Assembly: GCF_023653455.1 (NCBI RefSeq)
Contig: NZ_JAKEDR010000189.1
Span: forward strand, 1 to 6,045
Source: Paraclostridium ghonii
Lineage (GTDB): Bacteria; Bacillota; Clostridia; Peptostreptococcales; Peptostreptococcaceae
Direction of reading: 5' to 3'
Length of the DNA: 6,045 bases
Shown: positions 1 to 5,284 of the stretch, piece by piece
How positions within the stretch are numbered: the stretch's first letter is position 1
Layout of the letters: the number at the start of each line of letters is the position of its first letter
The notes under the pieces: model-generated
Told to the model about the DNA's origin: nothing
The model's input: only the letters and a program-made list of their open reading frames with translations
The model's database searches: none
Made by a program: the position numbers and the translations under genes

Positions 1-12
1 ATTTTAACATGT

Positions 13-798
13 ATGAAGAGGAGATATATCAAATTGTTTAATTATATTAAATTTGTAATTTTTCAAATTATAGGGTTTTCATTATCTATTTTTAAATTAA
101 AAAAGTTTTTGAAATTTCCAAATAAATTCACAATGAAAAATAAGTTTAGTTTTTTACAAAACCAAGCTAGAAACTCTTTAAAGCTAGTTAATATAAATGT
201 TAATGTGCTTGGGAAAGATAAAATACCAAAAGAATCTGTATTATTTGTTGTTAATCACTCTAGTATGTTGGATAGTTACATATTAGTATCGAGTGTAGAT
301 AGACCTATAGGATGTGTAATCGCTGATGAACCAATATGGAAAAACATACCTATAGTTTCAAAATGGGCAGCTATAATAAAATGTGTGTATATTAATCGAG
401 ATGATAATAGAAAAGGATTAAAAAGTATTATAGAAGCTTCTAATAACATAAAAAATGGTCAGAGCATGGCAATATTCCCTGAGGGAGATTTAACATGGGT
501 AAAGGATAACGAGTCTCTAGTATCACAATTTAAAAGTGGATCATTAAAAATAGCATATAAAGCTAAATGTCCAATTGTTCCCATTGTTATTAAAAATTCA
601 AAAGAAACTTATACTGGATATGAGCCTATTGGAAAAATTAAATCTACTGGTGTAGAGATTGAATTTTTAGATCCTGTTTATGACCATATAGAAAATCCTA
701 AAATCAAAACTATTGATTTAGGAGAAAGTATTAGAGAAAACATGATTAAATCAATTTTAAATTTCAATGTTGAATATAAAAGAGCTATATCTAAATAG
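13..798 (+). CDS. plsC: 1-acyl-sn-glycerol-3-phosphate acyltransferase family protein (PlsC-like)
   Basis: Probable membrane-associated acyltransferase that adds an acyl chain to lysophosphatidic acid (or a related lysolipid) to make phosphatidic acid for phospholipid synthesis. The four family blocks are visible in order: NHSSMLD at residues 81-87 (the HX4D catalytic motif), YINRDDNRKG at 126-135, FPEG at 155-158 and VPIVIKNS at 189-196. A hydrophobic stretch at about residues 11-27 could anchor it in the membrane. At 261 residues it has normal family length. FPEG is followed by DLTW rather than the common TRS, which may reflect a subfamily. The start is uncertain: the frame is open to the left edge, only 12 bases precede the ATG and no ribosome binding site is visible, so the gene may begin outside the window. 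Its last nine codons lie in a terminator palindrome shared with the convergent gene. The acceptor substrate cannot be read from the sequence. Confidence 0.88.
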   Translation: MKRRYIKLFNYIKFVIFQIIGFSLSIFKLKKFLKFPNKFTMKNKFSFLQNQARNSLKLVNINVNVLGKDKIPKESVLFVVNHSSMLDSYILVSSVDRPIGCVIADEPIWKNIPIVSKWAAIIKCVYINRDDNRKGLKSIIEASNNIKNGQSMAIFPEGDLTWVKDNESLVSQFKSGSLKIAYKAKCPIVPIVIKNSKETYTGYEPIGKIKSTGVEIEFLDPVYDHIENPKIKTIDLGESIRENMIKSILNFNVEYKRAISK

Positions 799-818
799 AT
801 ATAGCTCTTTTATATTCA
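771..818. terminator. Bidirectional terminator: perfect 22-bp-stem palindrome between convergent genes
   Basis: Bases 771-792 are the exact reverse complement of 797-818, with a 4-base loop AAAT at 793-796. The GAGCTATATCT core is flanked by A-runs on one side and T-runs on the other, so it can form a hairpin followed by a U-rich tail in both directions. It serves plsC from the left and the moaA-like operon from the right. Both stop codons lie inside it: TAG of plsC at 796-798, and TGA of the leftward gene at 818-816. Confidence 0.85.
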
Positions 819-1655
819 GTTAGTTTTCGGTTTTTCATATATAGCTTGTTTCATTATTTCTTTAAACATCAATGGTTTATTTATATAAGGCGCTGTATCT
901 ATGCCTGTATCTAAATGTACACAAGTTTTTATATATCCATTTTCATATAAAAATATTTCATTACATCTTAAGCATATATCACAATTATCATTATGAGAAT
1001 CTATACTTATCACGCCTTTGGAATCCTTTAACTTATAATATTCTATTCTTCCGTTTACATAATTTAATTTATGTAACTCATCTATACTTTGAGCTACCTC
1101 TTTTACATTTATATATCCTCTCTTGAAAAACTTCATATAATTTGGATCAGGGATAAGTTCAGAAAATGAAACGTCTACAGGCAAATACTTAGTTAAATTA
1201 ATAAAATCTAAAACCTCATCAACATTAAAATCATTTATAAGAGTACAAATTATTCTTGTACTTAATTTAAGGTTTATACATTTGTTAATAAGGTCTAAAA
1301 CTTCATTTATATTTATATTATGATTTAATTTTTTATATTTATATTGTTTTAGTGATTCTAATTTGAAACTTATATTAGTAAGCCCATAAGATTTTAATTC
1401 ATTAATTTTATGGGTTATTCCGAATCCATCAGTAATTATTCCTATATAGTTAACATTACATTCATTATTTGTATAACTAATTATGCTACATAAGTTAATG
1501 TAATCTACATTATCATTTAAATCAAACTCTATATCATCTATACCTAAATTAGCTAATTCTTTAATTAGAAATTTTAAATTATCTATTTTTAAAATCGAAC
1601 TTTTATCTATCGATATAATAAGCTTATTAACTTCTCTATTATATCTATCCTTCAT
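816..1655 (-). CDS. Degenerate MoaA-like protein lacking the radical-SAM cysteine motif
   Basis: Protein of 279 residues that resembles GTP 3',8-cyclase (MoaA), the first enzyme of molybdenum cofactor synthesis, but is probably not that enzyme. MoaA-like features are the N-terminal DRYNREVNKLIISI (2-15), KSYGLTNISFKLESL (88-102), LPVDVSFSELIPD (158-170), NGRIEYYKL (201-209) and the C-terminal cluster motif C228-X2-C231-X13-C245. Missing are the three cysteines of CX3CX2C after the first beta strand, the GGEP-type loop (here around DLNDN, 45-49), the arginines of the canonical CNRxRL motif (here CNEIFL, 231-236) and the C-terminal tail ending in GG. An extra Cys225 precedes the retained motif. 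Third gene of a leftward operon, 27 bases after xdhC. The ATG at 1655 is preferred over a GTG at 1661 because of ribosome-site spacing and because MoaA proteins usually start M-K-D-x-Y-G-R. A Fe-S or cofactor-binding role in molybdenum hydroxylase maturation is inference. Confidence 0.78.
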   Translation of the reverse strand: MKDRYNREVNKLIISIDKSSILKIDNLKFLIKELANLGIDDIEFDLNDNVDYINLCSIISYTNNECNVNYIGIITDGFGITHKINELKSYGLTNISFKLESLKQYKYKKLNHNININEVLDLINKCINLKLSTRIICTLINDFNVDEVLDFINLTKYLPVDVSFSELIPDPNYMKFFKRGYINVKEVAQSIDELHKLNYVNGRIEYYKLKDSKGVISIDSHNDNCDICLRCNEIFLYENGYIKTCVHLDTGIDTAPYINKPLMFKEIMKQAIYEKPKTN

Positions 1656-1663
1656 AATCACAA

Positions 1664-1671
1664 CACCTCTT
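1664..1671 (-). promoter_or_regulatory. Ribosome binding site that decides the moaA-like start
   Basis: The leftward strand reads AAGAGGTG here, one mismatch from the ideal AGGAGGTG. It lies 8 bases before the ATG at 1655 but only 2 bases before the in-frame GTG at 1661, so the ATG is the better start. Confidence 0.7.
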
Positions 1672-1682
1672 TAAAAACAAAA

Positions 1683-2483
1683 CTACCTCGTATCTCTTCG
1701 ATGAGAAAGGTCTCCATTATTTTTTACTAGTAAAATCTCTGCCATTATTCCAAAAGCTATTTCATCAACATTATTTGAAGATATATTTATACCTACAGGT
1801 GCATAAACAGAGTTTAACAACTCATTACTTGCACCTTCATTTATTAATTCTTCCTTTAAAGATTTCCACTTTTTACTACTACCTATCATACCTATATAAG
1901 CTACTTCAGAGCTTATAATTTCTCTTAGAGCTTCTATATCCTTTTCATACCCTCGAGTAGCAATAACTACATAAGTATTATCATTAATATGAATATTATT
2001 TAGAATTTCTTTTATATTTCCTGAATAAACTTCATCTGCATCTGGGAATCTATTTTCATTTGCAAACTCAGCTCTATCATCTACTATTATAGAGTAAAAA
2101 TCCAAACTTTTAGAAATATTATACAGAGAATGTCCTATATGCCCACCTCCAATAATTAATAATTTAGGTCTTGGATTAAATACTTTTATATATCCTTTTA
2201 CATATCCTCCACATTTCATAGTAGTTTCTAGTGATTCCTCTGTAAGTGAATATTCAAAATTAAAGTCTTCTCCAGCTTTAATGCGTTCTTTACATTTGTT
2301 TATAACTACATTTTCTAATATACCGCCACCAATAGTCCCTATTACAGAACCATCTTTAAATACAGCCATTGTAGCACCTTGTTTTCCTGGACTAGAACCT
2401 TTAACCTCTGTAAGAGTTACAAAACATACTTTATTTCCTAACTCTAAGTCCTCATATATCTTTTTTAAAATATATTCATACAT
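1683..2483 (-). CDS. xdhC: XdhC/CoxI-family molybdenum cofactor maturation protein
   Basis: Cytoplasmic chaperone-like protein of the XdhC family, whose characterised members bind molybdenum cofactor, allow its sulfuration and help insert it into xanthine dehydrogenase-type hydroxylases. Visible motifs are GSSPGKQGATM (29-39), GTIGGGILE (49-57), a conserved CGG (91-93), a Rossmann-like IIGGGHIGHSL (110-120), DDRAEFAN (135-142), TRGYEKD (176-182), YIGMIGSSKK (196-205) and YAPVGINI (227-234). This is the full XdhC N-terminal domain plus the C-terminal Rossmann domain, and 266 residues is normal length. The ATG directly abuts the TAA of yqeB upstream, with a GGAGTG ribosome site inside the end of yqeB (2492-2497) 8 bases away, which suggests translational coupling. 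The target hydroxylase is not in the window. With YqeB beside it, a selenium-dependent xanthine or purine hydroxylase or a relative is the likely client, but this is inference. Confidence 0.93.
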   Translation of the reverse strand: MYEYILKKIYEDLELGNKVCFVTLTEVKGSSPGKQGATMAVFKDGSVIGTIGGGILENVVINKCKERIKAGEDFNFEYSLTEESLETTMKCGGYVKGYIKVFNPRPKLLIIGGGHIGHSLYNISKSLDFYSIIVDDRAEFANENRFPDADEVYSGNIKEILNNIHINDNTYVVIATRGYEKDIEALREIISSEVAYIGMIGSSKKWKSLKEELINEGASNELLNSVYAPVGINISSNNVDEIAFGIMAEILLVKNNGDLSHRRDTR

Positions 2484-3296
2484 TTATATATCACTCCAAT
2501 TCATCATTATAGCTTCTAAAACTCCGCCGGCTATACATCTAGCTTTATCTGATATAGTTTCACAATTTTTAATTTCTCCTACTCTAGGATCTATATCTGC
2601 AATCTTTAGATTTTTTTTAATTTTACTATTATTTCTTATAATGCCTCTTAAAATACCATCCATAGTAGCTAGTACATCAATTGAGTTTTTCTCATTTTCT
2701 ATTTTTGCAATAACTTGATTTTTATAAACTAAATCTCCTATATCACAAATATTTTTTATAATACCAGATTCACTTGAATGAATAACTCTTTCCTTACTAA
2801 ATCCATTAATATCTCCTGGAATACCAGTATTTTTAGTTGCATAACCGTTAAATATTATTCGTCCTAAATCATGCCCTCTCATTGTTTCTATTACAAAATC
2901 AACATCATATCCAGCTCTAAACCCAGGGCCCAATCCAATTGTAATAGGAGCCATATTTATAGTTGTTCCTAAATTTTTTTTAGCAATTATAGCATCTATT
3001 ACTACTTTAGGTTTTAACTTATTAATTAAGATACCCTCAGGGTCAATAGTTACACAAGTTTTTTTTATTAAGAAAGCTTCTTTTAACTCCTCTTCATTAT
3101 TTACAAACTTACAAGTAACTCCATCTATGCATACTTCGCCATCATAAATAGCTTCACTGAAACATACTTTTCTTCTTATAGATACAGGATGTTTTACTTC
3201 TAATGCTAAAACATTAAATCCACATCTATTCAGTTTATGTATAACCCCAGTTGCTATGTCTCCAGCGCCTCTAACTATAATAAGCTTTTCAAACAT
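2484..3296 (-). CDS. yqeB: YqeB-type (EF2563 family) selenium-dependent molybdenum hydroxylase maturation protein
   Basis: Accessory protein of the family found in genomes with selenium-dependent molybdenum hydroxylases; its exact biochemical role is not established. Recognised by the N-terminal nucleotide-binding-like RGAGDIATGV (9-18), EVKHPVSIRR (33-42), DAIIAKKNLGTT (101-112), GLGPGFRAGYDVDFVIETMRG (121-141, in two overlapping blocks), a G-x-PGD-x-x-G element (158-165) and DIDPR (234-238). Residues 175-236 have the spacing of glycines and valines typical of a biotinyl/lipoyl-like barrel (ESGII, DIGDLV, DGILRG), a fold inference from pattern only. Length 270 residues, as usual for the family. 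First gene of the leftward operon with xdhC and the moaA-like gene. Its ribosome site is AAAGGGGG (3303-3310), 6 bases before the ATG. The candidate promoter and a large palindrome lie just upstream. Confidence 0.92.
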   Translation of the reverse strand: MFEKLIIVRGAGDIATGVIHKLNRCGFNVLALEVKHPVSIRRKVCFSEAIYDGEVCIDGVTCKFVNNEEELKEAFLIKKTCVTIDPEGILINKLKPKVVIDAIIAKKNLGTTINMAPITIGLGPGFRAGYDVDFVIETMRGHDLGRIIFNGYATKNTGIPGDINGFSKERVIHSSESGIIKNICDIGDLVYKNQVIAKIENEKNSIDVLATMDGILRGIIRNNSKIKKNLKIADIDPRVGEIKNCETISDKARCIAGGVLEAIMMNWSDI

Positions 3297-3346
3297 TTCC
3301 TACCCCCTTTAATTTATTAATATTATTATACAATATATATATCTAT

Positions 3347-3374
3347 ATTATAATGATTTTGCATAATTATACAA
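3347..3374 (-). promoter_or_regulatory. Candidate sigma-A promoter for the yqeB-xdhC-moaA-like operon
   Basis: On the leftward strand a perfect TATAAT (3352-3347) is preceded, after 16 bases, by TTGTAT (3374-3369), a partial match to TTGACA. Transcription would start about 40 bases before the yqeB start codon, leaving no room for a structured riboswitch. The -35 box touches the edge of the 29-bp palindrome. AT-rich DNA yields such matches by chance, so confidence is moderate. Confidence 0.45.
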
Positions 3375-3401
3375 ATAAAATAGGATTATCCTATTTTATT
3401 T
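3373..3401. promoter_or_regulatory. Perfect 29-bp palindrome, candidate operator between divergent transcription units
   Basis: Arms AAATAAAATAGGAT (3373-3386) and ATCCTATTTTATTT (3388-3401) are exact reverse complements around a single central T at 3387. No gene ends here on either strand, so a terminator role is unlikely. The position is next to the candidate leftward -35 box and about 70 bases before the candidate rightward -10 box, which suits binding by a dimeric regulator that could control both units. The inner core AGGATTATCCT is not a binding site I can assign to a named regulator. Confidence 0.5.
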
Positions 3402-3407
3402 AATTTC

Positions 3408-3426
3408 AACAATCTGTCCTATTGTT
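3408..3426. repeat. Small inverted repeat AACAAT-N7-ATTGTT
   Basis: Arms AACAAT (3408-3413) and ATTGTT (3421-3426) flank CTGTCCT. The segment TCCTATT at 3418-3424 repeats the heptamer found in the right arm of the larger palindrome (3390-3396), and its reverse complement AATAGGA is in the left arm (3379-3385). Three copies of the same heptamer in under 50 bases of non-coding DNA may mark multiple protein sites. The arms are short, so chance is possible. Confidence 0.3.
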
Positions 3427-3443
3427 AGAAAAATCATACATGA

Positions 3444-3472
3444 TGTAAAAATATTACTAACTTAATTATAAT
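3444..3472 (+). promoter_or_regulatory. Candidate promoter for the permease gene pair
   Basis: A perfect TATAAT at 3467-3472 stands about 60 bases before the first permease start codon. The hexamer 17 bases upstream, TGTAAA (3444-3449), matches TTGACA at only three positions, so the promoter may be weak or activator-dependent. It is the best candidate in the short upstream region. Confidence 0.38.
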
Positions 3473-3518
3473 AGAAACTCACTAATATTTAAATTTTTTC
3501 ATATTATAAATTAATATT

Positions 3519-3525
3519 GGGGGGG
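3519..3525 (+). promoter_or_regulatory. G7 ribosome binding site that decides the first permease start
   Basis: A run of seven G, very unusual in this AT-rich DNA, lies 6 bases before the ATG at 3532 and acts as a Shine-Dalgarno sequence. A possible TTG start at 3517 in the same frame would place this run inside the coding sequence, so the ATG is preferred. Confidence 0.75.
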
Positions 3526-3531
3526 ATTTTA

Positions 3532-4011
3532 ATGACGTCTTTTATTCTTTATGGACTGTGCATATTATTAACTGTTATTTCTTTTTTAAAAGATAAAGAA
3601 AAAACAAAGAAGGCTTATCTAAAGGCATCTAAATCCTTTGAAAATATTATGCCTCAATTTCTTTGTATAGTCCTAATAATTAGTATTATGCTAGCTATAC
3701 TTGACCCTATATCTATTTCAAAGTTTATAGGTCCAAATTCAAAATTCTTAGGAGTAACTATATCTTCAGTTATAGGATCTATAACTACAATGCCTACTTT
3801 TGTAGCATTTTCTACTGGAGATATGCTATTAAAAAGCGGTGCTGGTTATGCTCAAGTAGCTGCATTTATATCAACATCCACAATGGTTGGTATTTTAACA
3901 TTTTCTCTAGAAGCTAAGTATATAGGTAAAAAAGCTGCTTTATATAGAAATATTATAGCTTTTTTATTTGCTTTTTTAGTAGCTGCTTTCATAGGAGGAA
4001 TTTTGATATGA
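3532..4011 (+). CDS. COG0701/ArsP_1-type permease, first half-protein
   Basis: Small integral membrane protein of 159 residues with about five hydrophobic segments (3-19, 42-58, 73-95, 106-126 and 140-158). It resembles the predicted-permease family COG0701 (Pfam ArsP_1, formerly DUF318). Signature parts are KFIGPNSKFLG (64-74), GSITTMPTFVAFSTG (82-96), LLKSGAGYAQVAAF (99-112) and a KKAALYRN loop (133-140). Members usually have 8 or more membrane helices in one chain or, as here, in two adjacent genes. The downstream gene overlaps it by four bases (ATGA) and looks like the partner half. Substrate unknown: the cysteine-containing GTPxCxCG motif seen in YraQ-like members is absent, so arsenical export should not be assumed. 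Divergent from the molybdenum hydroxylase maturation operon, which suggests, without proving, a shared process or regulator. Confidence 0.75.
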   Translation: MTSFILYGLCILLTVISFLKDKEKTKKAYLKASKSFENIMPQFLCIVLIISIMLAILDPISISKFIGPNSKFLGVTISSVIGSITTMPTFVAFSTGDMLLKSGAGYAQVAAFISTSTMVGILTFSLEAKYIGKKAALYRNIIAFLFAFLVAAFIGGILI

Positions 4012-4538
4012 TAGATATTAAATTTATTATAAAAAGATATAAGTATTTTTTAATTAGTTTATTCATTTGTATTTTAATATATCTATATAATATTAAAATA
4101 GGATATAAAATTTATAACATTACATTTTCTAGTTTAATTCAAATGTTATCTATATTACCTCCAGTGATGATTATCCTAAGCCTTATAGATATTTGGATTC
4201 CTAAAAAGTACTTTATAAAGTATATGGGGAATAACTCTGGGGTTAAAGGAATATGTCTAACATTTTTAATAGCATTTTTTTCTGCTGGACCTATGTATGC
4301 AGCATTTCCATTTACAGCTGTTCTTATTAAAAAGGGAGTTAAGTTCTCTAATGTAATTATTTTCTTAAATGCTTGGTGTGTTACTAAATTTTCAACACTA
4401 CTATTTGAAATCAGTTCACTTGGGTATGAATTTACAATACTTAGGTTAATAATCGATGTTCCAGGAGTTATAATCATGGGTTATTTAATTGACTATATTA
4501 TGAGAAAAAATATAGATACAAAAAATAGCGTAACTTAG
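4008..4538 (+). CDS. COG0701/ArsP_1-type permease, second half-protein
   Basis: Integral membrane protein of 176 residues with about five hydrophobic segments (13-28, 40-61, 79-100, 113-135 and 141-163). It carries the second-half signatures of the family: KYMGNNSGVKG (71-81), FFSAGPMYAAFPFTAVLIKKG (90-110, two adjoining blocks), IFLNAWCVTK (118-127) and ISSLGYEF followed by PGVIIMGY (135-142, 152-159). The segment at 71-127 can be lined up with residues 64-121 of the upstream protein (KFIGPNS with KYMGNNS; LLKSGAGYAQVAAF with LIKKGVKFSNVIIF), so the two are related halves of one transporter fold. The start overlaps the upstream stop as ATGA, with a perfect AGGAGG at 3993-3998, 9 bases away, implying coupled translation and a heteromeric complex. 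Its stop codon lies in the downstream terminator stem. Confidence 0.75.
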   Translation: MIDIKFIIKRYKYFLISLFICILIYLYNIKIGYKIYNITFSSLIQMLSILPPVMIILSLIDIWIPKKYFIKYMGNNSGVKGICLTFLIAFFSAGPMYAAFPFTAVLIKKGVKFSNVIIFLNAWCVTKFSTLLFEISSLGYEFTILRLIIDVPGVIIMGYLIDYIMRKNIDTKNSVT

Positions 4539-4564
4539 TAAATAACTAAATTACACTATTTTTT
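4520..4564. terminator. Bidirectional terminator between the permease pair and sfsA
   Basis: Arms 4520-4539 and 4545-4564 pair over 20 positions with two C/A mismatches and a 5-base loop AAATA. The stem ends in six T on the + strand (4559-4564) and six T on the - strand (complement of 4520-4525), so it can stop transcription in both directions. It contains the TAG of the second permease gene (4536-4538) and lies just beyond the sfsA stop. Confidence 0.8.
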
Positions 4565-4569
4565 AACTT

Positions 4570-5265
4570 TTATAATACAACTTTAACTTTTTCATTTATA
4601 GTTATAGAATTTTCATCTACATTGCAATCATATGCAAGTATATGTACTCCACTTAAATTTGCCTCTTTAAGTATATCTCCAAATTCTTTATGCATTTTAA
4701 CATTAGGAGTAAAATATTTTACATTATTCATCTGTACAACAAATAATATATAACTTTCATAGCCTTCTTTACTGGCTCCTATAAGTTCGCCAACATGTTT
4801 AACTCCTCTTTCAGTTTTTGCATCAGGAAATAGAACTACACCATTTTCTTCTAAAGTAACCCCTTTTACTTCCACAAAAGCTTTCTTAGTCTTTGTTTCT
4901 ATATAAATATCAAATCTAGATGATTTATATGTCTTTTCACATTTTATACTTACTATTTCTTCATCTATTCCTGGAAGAATTATTTTTTTGCTTAATAGAG
5001 CTTCATAAGCTACTTTATTTGGAACTTGAGAGTCCATATTGATTAATCTATTTCCTTTTAAAACATTTATTAAAGAATATTTAGTTTTTCTATTAGGATT
5101 ATCATGTTCTTGCAAGTATACAGTACATCCCTCTAATAAAAGTTCTCTACACTTTCCTGTATTTTTCACATGAACAGTTTCTTCTTTGTCATTTACCATA
5201 CAGTGTGCTATAAATCGATTTGGACGTTTTATAAAAGTTGCTTTTAAAATATTCTCATAAATCAT
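4570..5265 (-). CDS. sfsA: SfsA family protein (sugar fermentation stimulation protein, putative nuclease)
   Basis: Full-length SfsA homologue of 231 residues. The family was named in E. coli for stimulating maltose metabolism; it carries an N-terminal OB-like part and a PD-(D/E)XK nuclease-like domain, and many annotations call it a DNA/RNA nuclease. Counting from the chosen start, visible parts are KRPNRFIAHC (13-22), VHVKNTGKCRELLLEG (31-46), SRFDIYIE (115-122), the nuclease-core VEVKGVTLEENG (131-142) and FPDAKTERGVKHVGEL (146-161). The ATG at 5265 is chosen over the one at 5274: the AAAGG ribosome site is 9 bases from the former but touches the latter, and family members commonly begin M-x-Y-E-N. 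It lies 19 bases after the ABC permease stop on the same strand with no obvious terminator between, so the two may be co-transcribed. Nothing links it to the molybdenum genes. Confidence 0.93.
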   Translation of the reverse strand: MIYENILKATFIKRPNRFIAHCMVNDKEETVHVKNTGKCRELLLEGCTVYLQEHDNPNRKTKYSLINVLKGNRLINMDSQVPNKVAYEALLSKKIILPGIDEEIVSIKCEKTYKSSRFDIYIETKTKKAFVEVKGVTLEENGVVLFPDAKTERGVKHVGELIGASKEGYESYILFVVQMNNVKYFTPNVKMHKEFGDILKEANLSGVHILAYDCNVDENSITINEKVKVVL

Positions 5266-5274
5266 TTTTACCAT

Positions 5275-5279
5275 CCTTT
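5275..5279 (-). promoter_or_regulatory. Ribosome binding site that decides the sfsA start
   Basis: The leftward strand reads AAAGG here. It is 9 bases before the ATG at 5265 and has zero spacing to the upstream in-frame ATG at 5274, so initiation at 5265 is favoured. Confidence 0.6.
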
Positions 5280-5284
5280 ATTTA

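Noticed and set aside
872..1126. 84-codon open frame on the + strand inside the moaA-like gene
   Set aside because: It is antisense to a well-supported gene, with Tyr/Leu/His-rich low-complexity composition, no ribosome site and no recognisable domain.
2281..2718. 145-codon + strand open frame across the xdhC/yqeB junction
   Set aside because: It is antisense to two conserved genes and spans their junction; its composition is that of a reverse-strand shadow.
3297..3531. Molybdenum cofactor riboswitch or other structured leader in the divergent intergenic region
   Set aside because: The candidate promoters leave only about 40-60 bases of leader on each side, and no multi-helix arrangement was seen beyond the simple palindromes.
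3517..3531. TTG start for the first permease gene, adding five residues (M-G-G-I-L)
   Set aside because: It would put the G7 ribosome site inside the coding sequence; the ATG at 3532 has correct spacing from that site.
3532..4011. SpmA/SpmB-like spore maturation (Gate domain) pair
   Set aside because: The paired small membrane proteins recall that arrangement, but the GSITTMPTFVAF and GPMYAAFPF motifs fit the COG0701 permease family better.
4139..4477. 112-codon - strand open frame within the second permease gene
   Set aside because: It lies wholly antisense to a gene with clear membrane segments and family motifs, and no ribosome site was seen.
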